From: Pseudomonas migulae
GTDB taxonomy: Bacteria; Pseudomonadota; Gammaproteobacteria; Pseudomonadales; Pseudomonadaceae
Assembly: GCF_024169315.1 (NCBI RefSeq)
Contig: NZ_JALJWR010000001.1
Coordinates: forward strand, 1,695,501 to 1,759,500
Length of the DNA stretch: 64,000 nucleotides
Direction of reading: 5' to 3'
The notes under the pieces were generated by a model that made no database searches, had not been told where the DNA came from, and was given only the letters and a program-made list of their open reading frames with translations. Positions 36,288-44,914 of the stretch are shown in pieces (within the stretch, counting starts at the first letter, position 1; every line of letters starts with the position of its first letter). Position numbers and translations under genes: made by a program.

Positions 36288-37082
36288 ATGTCCAAGAACG
36301 GTCCTTTCGCCTTGCTGTTCCATACCCTGGTGGTGGTGTTCATGTTGGCGCCGCTGGTGGTTGTCTGCCTCGTTGCGTTCACCCCGGAAAACACCCTGAG
36401 CCTGCCGACCACGGAGTTTTCCCTGCGTTGGTTCCGCGCGGTGTTCGAGCGCGCCGACTTTGTCGATGCGTTCTACAACAGCCTGATCCTGGCGTTCAGC
36501 GCGGCCAGCCTGGCGACGCTGATTGCGGTGCCGGCGGCGTTGGCGATCACTCGTTTCGAGTTCCCTGGCCGGGACTTTTTCAATGGCCTGTTCCTGTCGC
36601 CGATCATCATTCCGCACCTGGTGCTGGGTGTCGCACTGCTGCGCTTGTTTGCGCTGATGGGCGTCAACGGCAGCTTCGCCTGGCTGATTTTCGCCCACGT
36701 GCTGGTGATCACGCCGTATGTGCTGCGTCTGGTGCTGGCCTCGGCCATTGGCCTGGACCGCAGCGCCGAACACGCCGCGCAATCCCTGGGTGCCGGACGC
36801 TTCACGCTGTTCCGCCAGATCACCTTGCCGATGATTCTGCCGGGGGTCGCCGGTGGCTGGCTGCTGGCGTTCATCAACAGTTTCGACGAAGTCACGCTGT
36901 CGATCTTCGTCACCTCACCGGCCACGCAAACCTTGCCGGTGCGCATGTACGTGTACGCCACCGAATCCATCGATCCGATGATGGCGGCGGTGTCGGCCCT
37001 GGTGATTGCGCTGACGGCGGCGACGATGATTCTGCTTGATCGGGTTTATGGCCTGGATCGGGTTCTGGTGGGTAAACAATGA
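36288..37082 (+). CDS. ABC transporter permease 2 (PotC-like)
   Basis: The 264-residue permease has about six helices and an EAA loop (EHAAQSLGAGRFTLFRQITLPMILPGVAGGWLLAF). The opening LLFHTLVVVFMLAPLVVVCLVAFTP and FFNGLFLSPIIIPHLVLGVALLRLF are typical of PotC-type subunits. It pairs with the permease just upstream (six bases between). The ATG at 36288 is preceded by a GGGATAAC stretch. Confidence 0.92.
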   Translation: MSKNGPFALLFHTLVVVFMLAPLVVVCLVAFTPENTLSLPTTEFSLRWFRAVFERADFVDAFYNSLILAFSAASLATLIAVPAALAITRFEFPGRDFFNGLFLSPIIIPHLVLGVALLRLFALMGVNGSFAWLIFAHVLVITPYVLRLVLASAIGLDRSAEHAAQSLGAGRFTLFRQITLPMILPGVAGGWLLAFINSFDEVTLSIFVTSPATQTLPVRMYVYATESIDPMMAAVSALVIALTAATMILLDRVYGLDRVLVGKQ

Positions 37083-37089
37083 GGGCGCC

Positions 37090-37380
37090 ATGGCTCTGCT
37101 GAAACGACTGGCCGAAGGCGACCGCCCGGCCCTGGATTTTACCCTCGACGGCCAACCGGCCAGTGGGCTGCTCGGCGACACCGTGCTGACTGCGGTGCTG
37201 ACCTGCAGCGAGCATTTGCGCGGCAGCGATTTCAGCGCCGAGCCTCGCGCCGGGTTTTGCCTGATGGGGGCGTGCCAGGACTGCTGGGTTCGGCTGGGCG
37301 ATGGCCGGCGGGTGCGCGCGTGTTCGACGTTGCTCGAAGCCGGCGAGCAAATCAGCCGCGAACCGGGGCGCGCCCTATGA
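37090..37380 (+). CDS. [2Fe-2S] subunit of a three-subunit amine oxidase (HcnA/OoxC-like)
   Basis: The 96-residue ferredoxin-like subunit has cysteines C57, C62, C65 and C78 in CLMGACQDCWV...RACST, the spacing of the Fer2_4 plant-type [2Fe-2S] cluster in HcnA, octopine/nopaline oxidases and hydroxyproline dehydrogenase. It would transfer electrons from the flavin subunits. It starts seven bases after the second permease gene. A REP pair separates it from the first FAD subunit gene. Confidence 0.88.
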   Translation: MALLKRLAEGDRPALDFTLDGQPASGLLGDTVLTAVLTCSEHLRGSDFSAEPRAGFCLMGACQDCWVRLGDGRRVRACSTLLEAGEQISREPGRAL

Positions 37381-37392
37381 ACACACATCAAA

Positions 37393-37501
37393 CCTGTGGG
37401 AGCGAGCTTGCTCGCGATGGCGGACTGTCAGCCACCACCCCTATGGAATGTGCCGCCCTCATCGCGGGCAAGTCGAATCGTCGCACCGCCGCTCCCACAG
37501 G
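37393..37501. repeat. REP pair inside an operon
   Basis: Arms CCTGTGGGAGCGAGCTTGCT and ATCGTCGCACCGCCGCTCCCACAGG are imperfectly inverted, between the ferredoxin-like gene and the first FAD subunit gene of the same operon. Most other REPs in this window sit between genes or operons. Confidence 0.8.
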
Positions 37502-37513
37502 GGGGTGGTGGGT

Positions 37514-38869
37514 ATGAAGTCGGTGGTGATCATCGGTGCCGGCCCCGCCGGGATTCGTGCAGCGCAAACGCTGGTGGCGCAGGGTGTGCGCCCGATCCTG
37601 CTGGATGAAGCCGCACGCGGCGGCGGGCAGATTTATCGGCGTCAGCCGGCGAACTTCAAACGCTCGGCGGTCAAGCTGTATGGCTTCGAAGCGCGCAAGG
37701 CGAAGGCCTTGCATCAAACGATTGATGAGTTGCGCGAGCAGCTCGATTACCGTCCCGACACCCTGGTGTGGAACGCCGAAGACGGTGCACTCGACACCTT
37801 GCACGAGGGTCGCGCCGCACGACTGGAATTCTCTCGGGTGATCGTCGCCACCGGCGCCACCGATCGGGTATTGCCGGTGCCGGGCTGGACGTTGCCGGGT
37901 GTCTATAGCCTCGGCGCCGCGCAGATCGCCCTGAAATTCCAGGGCTGCGCCATCGGTGAACGGGTGGTGTTCGCCGGCAGCGGACCGTTGCTGTATCTGG
38001 TGGCGTATCAATACGCCAAGGCCGGCGCGAAGGTGGTGGCGGTCCTCGACAGTTCGCCGTTCAGCGCTCAGGCTCGCGCCCTGCCCGGCCTGCTGTCGCA
38101 ACCGGCCACCTTGGCCAAAGGCATTTATTACCGCAGCTGGCTGACCGCCCACGGCATCCCGGTGCATCAGGGTGCAACCTTGAAACGCATCAACGGCGAA
38201 CAACGGGTGCAGTCGCTGAGCTGGTCCGACTCACGCAGCGAGCATGCGCTGGAGTGTGATGCAGTGGCCTTCGCCCACGGTCTGCGCAGCGAAACCCAAC
38301 TGGCCGATCTGCTCGGCTGCGAATTCGCCTGGAACCCGCTCAACCGCGCCTGGCTGCCGCAACGGGACAGCGCCGGTCGCAGCAGTGTCGCCGAGGTTTA
38401 CCTGGCCGGTGACGGCGCCGGCATCATGGGCGCCGACGCGGCGGAAATGGCCGGTGAACGGGCCGCCCTCGCCTTGCTCGAAGATCAGGGTTACCCGATC
38501 GCGCCGCAACGTGGCGTGCAATTGGAGCAGGCACTTGGACGGATCGACACCTTTCGCCAGGGCCTGGAACGCGCTTTCGTATTTCCGGAAAACTGGGCAG
38601 CCGCTACCGCTGATGACGTGATGATCTGCCGCTGTGAAGAAGTCCGCGCCGGCGACATCCGTGAAGTGGTGCGTGAAGGCCATTGGGAAATCAATCGGGT
38701 CAAGGCCCATTGCCGGGTTGGCATGGGCCGTTGCCAGGGTCGGATGTGTGGTGCCGCCGCGGCGGAAATCATTGCCTGCGAAAGTCAGCGGGCGGTATCC
38801 GACATCGGTCGGCTGCGGGCGCAGGCGCCGATCAAACCGTTGCCGTTTGGCCTGGAGATCGAGCCATGA
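37514..38869 (+). CDS. FAD/[Fe-S] subunit A of a three-subunit amine oxidase (HcnB/OoxA-like)
   Basis: The 451-residue flavoprotein has an N-terminal FAD-binding GxGxxG (VVIIGAGPAGIRAAQTLVAQG), an NAD(P)-like second Rossmann motif (VVFAGSGPLLYLVAYQYAKAGAKVV), VIVATGATDRVLPVPGWTLPGV and LAGDGAGIMGADAAEMAGERAALALL, then a C-terminal BFD-like cysteine cluster (MICRCEEV, CRVGMGRCQGRMC). This is the layout of HcnB and the A subunit of octopine, nopaline and D-hydroxyproline oxidases. It precedes the B subunit with overlapping stop/start codons. Confidence 0.9.
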   Translation: MKSVVIIGAGPAGIRAAQTLVAQGVRPILLDEAARGGGQIYRRQPANFKRSAVKLYGFEARKAKALHQTIDELREQLDYRPDTLVWNAEDGALDTLHEGRAARLEFSRVIVATGATDRVLPVPGWTLPGVYSLGAAQIALKFQGCAIGERVVFAGSGPLLYLVAYQYAKAGAKVVAVLDSSPFSAQARALPGLLSQPATLAKGIYYRSWLTAHGIPVHQGATLKRINGEQRVQSLSWSDSRSEHALECDAVAFAHGLRSETQLADLLGCEFAWNPLNRAWLPQRDSAGRSSVAEVYLAGDGAGIMGADAAEMAGERAALALLEDQGYPIAPQRGVQLEQALGRIDTFRQGLERAFVFPENWAAATADDVMICRCEEVRAGDIREVVREGHWEINRVKAHCRVGMGRCQGRMCGAAAAEIIACESQRAVSDIGRLRAQAPIKPLPFGLEIEP

Positions 38870-39981
38870 ACGAGGTCGATGCAGTGATCATTGGCGGCGG
38901 CATTGTCGGCGCCTCCGCCGCGCTGTTTCTGAGCCAGGCGGGGCGCCGCGTGGCGCTGCTGGAACGCGACTTCTGCGGCTCGCATTCCAGCGGCGTGAAC
39001 TACGGCGGCGTGCGCCGTCAGGGTCGGCCGCTGTCGCAACTGCCGCTGTCGCAACGGGCTCACGAGATCTGGGGCCGGTTGCCGCAGTTGATAGGCATCG
39101 ACGGCGAGTACCAGCGCAGCGGCCACTTGAAACTGGCGCGCAGCCTTAACGACCTGCGCGCGCTGCAGGACTACGCCGCCAGCAGTCAGGGCTTTGGCCT
39201 CGATTTGCAGGTGCTCGATCGCAGTGAATTGCGTGCGCGCTTTCCGTGGGTCGGCGAGGTGGCGGTCGGCGCCTCGTTTTGTCCGGATGACGGTCACGCC
39301 AACCCGCGCCTGGTATCTCCGGCGTTTGCCCGTGCCGCACGGCGCCATGGCGCGCAGGTTCATGAACAATGCGCGGTGGGCGCGGTGGAGCACGACGGCC
39401 AGCGCTTTCGCGTCAGCACTCAAAACGGTCTCGAACTGCGCGCACCTTGGGTGTTGAACTGCGCGGGCGCGTGGGCTGGAAAACTCGCCGAGCAATTCGG
39501 CGAAGCGGTGCCGATGCACGCCGGGCACCCGGCGATGCTGGTCACCGAGCCGCTGCCGTGGGTGATGAACGCCAGCACCGGTGTCGAGGGCGGCGGCATT
39601 TATGCGCGCCAGGTCGCGCGCGGCAATTGTGTGTTGGGCGGTGGTCAGGGGTTTGCCCTCGACGACGCCCGCGCCCGCCCCGGTCAACACGCGGTGATCG
39701 AGATCCTGCGCCAGGCTGTCGAGCTCTACCCGTTTCTTGAAGGCGCCCAGGCAATTCGTACCTGGAGCGGCACCGAAGGTTACCTGCCCGACCGCCAGCC
39801 AGTGATCGGTCACAGCGGCACCCAACCCGGTCTGTTGCACGCGTTCGGCTTTGCCGGCGCAGGTTTCCAGATCGGTCCTGCGGTGGGCCAGGCGCTCACC
39901 GAGATCATCTGCAGCGGCGCCTCAACCACGTCGCTGGATGCGTTTTCCATCACCCGGTTTCACTCCATCTCCGTTGCTTGA
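38866..39981 (+). CDS. FAD-dependent substrate-oxidising subunit B (HcnC/OoxB/DAO-like)
   Basis: The 371-residue D-amino acid oxidase-type flavoprotein starts VDAVIIGGGIVGASAALFLSQAGRRVALLER and has the characteristic C-terminal RTWSGTEGYLPDRQPVIGHSGTQPGLLHAFGFAGAGFQIGPAVGQALTE. It would oxidise a secondary or primary amine such as an opine, sarcosine, polyamine derivative or hydroxyproline. Subunit A and the ferredoxin accept the electrons. The start (ATG at 38866) overlaps the stop of subunit A. Substrate cannot be deduced; linkage to a polyamine-type importer suggests a cationic or N-alkylated amino compound. Confidence 0.9.
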   Translation: MNEVDAVIIGGGIVGASAALFLSQAGRRVALLERDFCGSHSSGVNYGGVRRQGRPLSQLPLSQRAHEIWGRLPQLIGIDGEYQRSGHLKLARSLNDLRALQDYAASSQGFGLDLQVLDRSELRARFPWVGEVAVGASFCPDDGHANPRLVSPAFARAARRHGAQVHEQCAVGAVEHDGQRFRVSTQNGLELRAPWVLNCAGAWAGKLAEQFGEAVPMHAGHPAMLVTEPLPWVMNASTGVEGGGIYARQVARGNCVLGGGQGFALDDARARPGQHAVIEILRQAVELYPFLEGAQAIRTWSGTEGYLPDRQPVIGHSGTQPGLLHAFGFAGAGFQIGPAVGQALTEIICSGASTTSLDAFSITRFHSISVA

Positions 39982-39999
39982 TAGAGGAAGGTCGCGCCA

Positions 40000-41046
40000 A
40001 TGAATAACGTCAAACGCACTGCACTGCTCGGATTTTCGTGCCTGAGCGCCCTGCTCACAGTCACCCAGGCCCAGGCCGAGCCGACGCTTTACCTCGGCAT
40101 GAACGGCGGGACCATGGAGCGGCTCTACGCCGACAAGGTGCTGCCGGTTTTCGAAAAAGCCAACAACGTCAAAGTGGTGATCGTGCCCGGCACCTCGGCC
40201 GATATCCTGGCCAAGGTCCAGGCCAGCAAAGGCAACCCGCAGATGCACGTGATGTTCCTCGACGACGGCATCATGTACCGCGCCATCGCCATGGGCCTGT
40301 GCGACAAACTCGAGGACAGCCCGACCCTGGCGCAGATTCCGGCCAAGGGCCGCATCAAGGACCAGGCTGTGGCGGTCAGCCTCGGTGTCACCGGGCTGGC
40401 GTACAACACGCGACTGTTCAAGGAGAAAGGCTGGGCCGCCCCGACCTCGTGGATGGACATGGCCGACCCGCGCTTCAAGGACAAACTGGTGTTCCAGTCG
40501 ATGGCCTCTTCGACCTTCGGCCTGCACGGTTTCCTGATGTTCAACCGGATTCAGGGTGGCAGCGAAACCAACGTCGAACCAGGTTTCAAGGCCTGGCCGA
40601 ACACCATCGGGCGCAACGTGCTGGAATACATTCCGAGCTCGGCGAAGATTTCCGAAATGCTCCAGACCGACGAAGCGGCGCTGTTCCCGCTGACACCGAC
40701 GCAAGTGACGGCCCTGAAACTCAAAGGCATGCCGGTCGAGTACGCGCAGCCGAAAGAAGGCGCGGTGGTACTCAACGTCGCCGAATGCGCCATCGCCAAC
40801 AACACCCAACCGGAACTGGCGCAGAAACTCGCCGCGTTTCTGCTGACACCCGATGCACAAGCTGCCGCCCTTGAAGACGGTGATCAGATCCCGTCCAACC
40901 CGAACACCCCGACCACCGACAAGACTCGCGGCCAGGTCGAAGCGATGAAGCAGTACCTGCAAACCGCGATTGCGATCGACTGGGATCAGGTCAACGAACA
41001 GCGCCCGGCGTGGAATGCGCGGTGGAATCGCAGTATCGAGCGGTAG
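40000..41046 (+). CDS. Periplasmic solute-binding protein of the ABC importer (PotD/spermidine-type)
   Basis: The 348-residue protein has a signal peptide (MNNVKRTALLGFSCLSALLTVTQAQA) and the bilobal fold of the PotD/AfuA type 1 family (LYLGMNGGTMERLYADKVLPVFEKANNVKVVIVPGTSADILAKVQASKGNPQMHVMFLDDG, then FKDKLVFQSMASSTFGLHGFLMFNRI). It binds the imported compound in the periplasm and docks on the permeases. As the last gene of the cluster it lies after the oxidase subunits, so the importer components are split by the enzyme genes. Ligand unknown. Confidence 0.92.
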   Translation: MNNVKRTALLGFSCLSALLTVTQAQAEPTLYLGMNGGTMERLYADKVLPVFEKANNVKVVIVPGTSADILAKVQASKGNPQMHVMFLDDGIMYRAIAMGLCDKLEDSPTLAQIPAKGRIKDQAVAVSLGVTGLAYNTRLFKEKGWAAPTSWMDMADPRFKDKLVFQSMASSTFGLHGFLMFNRIQGGSETNVEPGFKAWPNTIGRNVLEYIPSSAKISEMLQTDEAALFPLTPTQVTALKLKGMPVEYAQPKEGAVVLNVAECAIANNTQPELAQKLAAFLLTPDAQAAALEDGDQIPSNPNTPTTDKTRGQVEAMKQYLQTAIAIDWDQVNEQRPAWNARWNRSIER

Positions 41047-41075
41047 TTCTGCGATAGAGCAAACGCAACAAAACC

Positions 41076-41130
41076 CCTGTGGGAGCGGCGGTGCGAGCAA
41101 GTCCAATCGTCGCACCGCCGCTCCCACAGG
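41076..41130. repeat. Perfect REP-like hairpin
   Basis: 21-base arms CCTGTGGGAGCGGCGGTGCGA / TCGCACCGCCGCTCCCACAGG around a 13-base centre, 30 bases past the binding-protein stop codon. A variant core (GCGGCGGTGCGA) distinguishes it from the commoner GCGGGCTTGC type. Confidence 0.9.
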
Positions 41131-41208
41131 TTTCGCGTCAAACCCCACATCCTGTACGCCCTTTCGCGTCCCGCACTTGTCTACACAACTGGAAGCCAAT
41201 TTCCCGTA

Positions 41209-42399
41209 TTGGTTACACTACGCCGCCGCAGCTCGGGGAGCCTGCCTGACGATAACGGGGTGACATCAGTGGCCGTACGACCGCCTGACCGTTCGCGCTT
41301 CACACCACGCTGGCCCGCGCTGCGCCGCCTCTTCGGCAAGGCATCGACCGCCTCCGCCAGTCACTCTGCAACGGGGCGCGCAGTCCACGACTACTTTCGC
41401 CACAAGGCCCATTCCCAGGGTTACACACTCAGCCACAGCCAACAGCGCGTGATCGATTGCATGGCGCAGCACGCCACGGTGCTGCTGGGCACTTCGTCGA
41501 AACCGTTGCCGGGGCTTTACCTGCATGGCGCCGTCGGTCGCGGCAAAAGCTGGTTGCTCGACGGATTTTTCCAGGCGCTGCCCATCGAGGCAAAACAGCG
41601 CCTGCACTTTCATGAGTTTTTCGCCCGGCTGCATCAGGGCATGTTCAATCATCGCGACCACCCTGATCCACTGGCGACCACGCTGGACGAGCTGCTGAAA
41701 GATTGCCGGGCGCTGTGCTTCGACGAGTTTCACGTCCATGACATCGGCGATGCAATGCTCATCACGCGGCTGTTCAAGGCGCTGTTCCGCCGCGGCATCC
41801 TGCTGCTGGTCACGTCGAACTACCCACCCGAAGGCTTGCTGCCCAACCCGCTCTACCATGCGCGGTTCAAACCGGTGATCGACTTGATCAACGCCCGCAT
41901 GCAAGTGATGGAAGTCGGCGGTCCTCACGATTACCGCAGCCAGGCGAGAACCCACGCCCAACAGCTGTTTACCCAGGGCCATTACGTATGGCCGGCCACG
42001 ATGGCGCAGCGTCAGGCGTTCAATCTGCCCGAGCCCGATGCGCCATCCATCGCGTTACCCGTCGGCACCCGGCATCTTCCCGCCCGCTTTTGCGAAGGAC
42101 GAACCATCGGTTTCACCTTCGCCGACCTGTGCGACCAACCCACCGCTGTCATGGATTACCTGGAGCTGTGCCGACGTTTCGATCGCTGGATCATCGACGG
42201 GCTGCCGAACCTCGCCGACTGCTCGATTGCCGCGCAACAGCGCTTCATCAATCTGGTGGATGTGTTGTACGACCAGGACAAGCATTTGATCCTGCTGGGC
42301 CAGCGGTCGTTGCGCGAAAGCCTGGGCGGCGATGCCATTGACCTGGCGCGCACCCGTAGCCGGCTGGGGCAGCTGATTGAAGTCAGGGAAGCGGTTTGA
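41209..42399 (+). CDS. AFG1/ZapE-family ATPase
   Basis: The product (396 residues from the first ATG) has the AFG1/ZapE AAA-like ATPase domain: Walker A LHGAVGRGKSW, HFHEFFARLHQ, Walker B LCFDEFHVHDIGDAMLITRLF, and sensor LLVTSNYPPEGLLPNPLYHARFKPVIDLI, ending in RFDRWIIDGLPNLADCSIAAQQRFINLVDVLYDQ. ZapE stabilises the Z-ring under stress in E. coli; the mitochondrial homologue degrades or extracts proteins. The first 20 residues read poorly, so the true start may be a GTG at 41260 or 41269 closer to the domain. Confidence 0.85.
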   Translation: MVTLRRRSSGSLPDDNGVTSVAVRPPDRSRFTPRWPALRRLFGKASTASASHSATGRAVHDYFRHKAHSQGYTLSHSQQRVIDCMAQHATVLLGTSSKPLPGLYLHGAVGRGKSWLLDGFFQALPIEAKQRLHFHEFFARLHQGMFNHRDHPDPLATTLDELLKDCRALCFDEFHVHDIGDAMLITRLFKALFRRGILLLVTSNYPPEGLLPNPLYHARFKPVIDLINARMQVMEVGGPHDYRSQARTHAQQLFTQGHYVWPATMAQRQAFNLPEPDAPSIALPVGTRHLPARFCEGRTIGFTFADLCDQPTAVMDYLELCRRFDRWIIDGLPNLADCSIAAQQRFINLVDVLYDQDKHLILLGQRSLRESLGGDAIDLARTRSRLGQLIEVREAV

Positions 42400-42428
42400 A
42401 TACAGCATTGGCGGTGCCGCGCCTACCG

Positions 42429-42446
42429 TCTTCGCGAGCAAGTCGA
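42429..42446. repeat. Single, decayed REP arm
   Basis: CGTCTTCGCGAGCAAGTC resembles one REP arm without an inverted partner, in the 140-base spacer between the AFG1/ZapE and LRR-kinase genes. Confidence 0.35.
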
Positions 42447-42538
42447 AGAGGCCCTGACAGCCGCCTCGTCTTTACCGCTATCATGTCGCCCTTTTTCAGG
42501 CCCCCGCGCCCTACCCTCGATCAATAGCGAATCTGTTC

Positions 42539-43840
42539 ATGGATACCCTTGCGCAACTGCGCGCCGGCCTGCTGGCTGGCACCACTCGCCTGGACCTGGC
42601 CGCCGGCCTGACGGAGTTCCCCCGGGAAATCCTCGACCTCGCGGACACGCTCGAGGTGCTCAACCTCAGTGGCAACGCGTTGAGCAGCCTGCCGGACGAC
42701 TTTCACCGCCTGATCCGCTTGCGCGTGTTGTTCTGTGACCGCAACCACTTCAGCGAACTGCCCGCCAGCCTTGGCCAGTGCGCCGGGCTGACCATGGTCG
42801 GGTTCAAGTCCAACCGCATCGAAACCGTACCTGGCGCTGCGCTGCCACCGCTGTTGCGCTGGCTGATCCTCACCGACAACCGCATCAGCGAACTGCCCAC
42901 CGAACTGGGGGAACGCCCGTTCCTGCAAAAGTTGATGCTGGCCGGTAATCGTCTGCAGCGTCTGCCCGAGAGCCTGAGCAATTGCCATCGTCTCGAGCTG
43001 ACCCGCATCGCCGCCAACCAGTTGACCGAACTGCCGGAATGGCTGCTGACGCTGCCAAGCCTGACCTGGCTGGCCTACGCCGGTAATCCGCTGGAAACAG
43101 AAGCAGATGCGGCCGCGCTTGATGCCACGCCGACGATTCCGTGGTCGCAGTTGCGCCTGGCGAAACAGTTGGGCGAAGGCGCTTCCGGGGTCATTCACCA
43201 GGCCGTGTGGAAGCAGGAAACGCCAGTCGCAGTGAAACTCTACAAGGGCGAAATGACCAGCGATGGCTCGCCGTTGCACGAAATGAACGCCTGCATGACC
43301 GCCGGCCTTCACCCTAACCTGATCCGGGTCGAAGGACGGATCGTCGAGCATCCCCAGGCGCAAGCCGGGCTGGTCATGGAGCTGATCGAACCGAGTTATT
43401 GCAACCTCGCCGGTTTGCCGAGCCTCGAGTCCTGCAGCCGCGATGTCTACGCCAGTGACACCCGGTTCAGCGCCGGTGTGGCCTTGCGAATCGCCAGCGG
43501 CATCGCGTCGGTGGCCGAACATCTGCACCGTCAGGGCATCACCCACGGCGACCTCTATGGCCACAACATTATGTGGAACGAGCACGGTGATTGCCTGTTG
43601 GGGGACTTCGGTGCAGCGTCTTTCCACTCGACGGAGGACAGCCTTGAAAGTCGAGCATTGCAACGGATCGAGGTGCGCGCGTTTGGCGTTCTATTGGGGG
43701 AATTGCTGGAGCGGATCGACTCGGGGTTGAGCGATGAGGAGCGGGTGCATCTGGAGGATTTGCAGCAGCGTTGCTGTCAGCCGGATGTGCTGGCGCGGCC
43801 GGGGTTCAGCGAAGTAGTCAGGGCGTTGAACATTCGCTGA
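42539..43840 (+). CDS. Leucine-rich-repeat protein kinase
   Basis: The 433-residue protein joins seven or so leucine-rich repeats (about residues 17-185; e.g. LEVLNLSGNALSSLPDDF, LRWLILTDNRISELPTELG, LQKLMLAGNRLQRLPESL) to a Ser/Thr kinase-like domain (about 200-430). Kinase residues are present: glycine loop GEGASG (212-217), Lys233 in AVKLYK, a Glu in the C-helix (HEMN, Glu248), catalytic HGD (336-338) with Asn343, and DFG (356-358). The usual HRDLKxxN reads HGDLYGHN, so Arg is missing as in some RD-less kinases. No membrane segment. Its targets are unknown; similar genes exist in many pseudomonads. Confidence 0.9.
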   Translation: MDTLAQLRAGLLAGTTRLDLAAGLTEFPREILDLADTLEVLNLSGNALSSLPDDFHRLIRLRVLFCDRNHFSELPASLGQCAGLTMVGFKSNRIETVPGAALPPLLRWLILTDNRISELPTELGERPFLQKLMLAGNRLQRLPESLSNCHRLELTRIAANQLTELPEWLLTLPSLTWLAYAGNPLETEADAAALDATPTIPWSQLRLAKQLGEGASGVIHQAVWKQETPVAVKLYKGEMTSDGSPLHEMNACMTAGLHPNLIRVEGRIVEHPQAQAGLVMELIEPSYCNLAGLPSLESCSRDVYASDTRFSAGVALRIASGIASVAEHLHRQGITHGDLYGHNIMWNEHGDCLLGDFGAASFHSTEDSLESRALQRIEVRAFGVLLGELLERIDSGLSDEERVHLEDLQQRCCQPDVLARPGFSEVVRALNIR

Positions 43841-43877
43841 CCGCTGCGCGGGATTTAAGGCCAGCAGGGCCGGCCCC

Positions 43878-43968
43878 ATCGCGGGCAAGCCCGCTCCCAC
43901 AGGGATTCAAGTTGTTCGAACCATTGTGACTCAACTCGGAACTGTGGGAGCGGGCTTGCCCGCGAAGG
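43878..43968. repeat. REP hairpin pair
   Basis: Arms ATCGCGGGCAAGCCCGCTCC and CTGTGGGAGCGGGCTTGCCC (outer ends GGGA / TGTG) in the spacer between the LRR-kinase and the convergent YebC gene. Confidence 0.88.
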
Positions 43969-43989
43969 CGGTGTCATTGAAGAAACAAA

Positions 43990-44694
43990 TTAACCCGCCA
44001 ACCCGACAAACATGTCCTGCACATCGTCATGGTTATCGAGGCCTTCAAGGAAGGCTTCAACTTCAGCCATCTGCTCGTCGCTCAACCCGCTGACCGGGTT
44101 CTTCGGCTTGTAACCGAGCTTCGCCGACAACACCGTGAAACCCTGCTCAGGCAAGGCTTTCTGCACCGAATCCAGGTCGGAGGCTTCGGTGATGAACAGG
44201 GTTGCACCCTCTTCGGCAGGCTCGAAATCCTGTGCACCGGCTTCAATGGCAGCCATTTCCGGATCGGCATCCGGGCTGTCCGGGGACGCCTCGATCATGC
44301 CCACATGGTCGAAGTCCCAGGCGACGGAACCGGAAGCGCCGAGCTGGCCCTTACGGAACGCGACGCGGATTTCCGCGACGGTGCGGTTGATGTTGTCGGT
44401 CACGCATTCAACGATCAGCGGCACCTGGTGCGGCGCGAACCCTTCATAAGTCACGCGATGGTATTGCACGGTTTCGCCGAGCTGGCCGGAGCCTTTCTTG
44501 ATCGCGCGTTCCAGGGTTTCGCGAGGCATCGAAGCCTTTTTCGCCTGTTCGACCACCAGACGCAGGTGTGCGTTGGTGGTGGTATCGGCACCGTTGCGCG
44601 CAGCGATGGTGATTTCTTTCACCAGTTTGCCGAAGATCTTGCCCTTGGCATTGGCTGCCGCTTCTTTGTGTTTAACCTTCCACTGTGCGCCCAT
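43990..44694 (-). CDS. YebC/PmpR-family transcriptional or translational regulator
   Basis: The 234-residue protein has the three-domain YebC fold: N-terminal basic [63 protein letters not shown], a middle beta domain ([52 protein letters not shown]) and a C-terminal domain rich in acidic residues. In P. aeruginosa PmpR tunes quorum sensing; recent work on the family implicates ribosome stalling at proline runs. Free-standing, with the VgrG-like gene divergent about 220 bases away. Confidence 0.93.
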   Translation of the reverse strand: MGAQWKVKHKEAAANAKGKIFGKLVKEITIAARNGADTTTNAHLRLVVEQAKKASMPRETLERAIKKGSGQLGETVQYHRVTYEGFAPHQVPLIVECVTDNINRTVAEIRVAFRKGQLGASGSVAWDFDHVGMIEASPDSPDADPEMAAIEAGAQDFEPAEEGATLFITEASDLDSVQKALPEQGFTVLSAKLGYKPKNPVSGLSDEQMAEVEAFLEGLDNHDDVQDMFVGLAG

Positions 44695-44914
44695 TACTCA
44701 CTCTCTTATCTGTGGCGCCGAGACATCTATTGGCCGACGCTTTGCGCAAGTTTATACGGCCTAAAGTTGGCAATCGACCAAAAAATCCATCCTGTCGAAT
44801 CGACATCTTCACCGGGAGTTGTAGGGCGATTCTGAAACATTGCCTTGCGGTGACCACAAGGCGTCACGTTTCCGTACCCTCTGCGCTCGTACTCCCTGGC
44901 AGAAGCGCGTTCGA

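Noticed and set aside
44840..44914. N-terminal extension of the VgrG-like protein to 44840
   Set aside because: The extra 25 residues are Arg/Cys-rich and unlike VgrG starts; the ATG at 44915 begins the conserved FTLTLLNGDLSL region.
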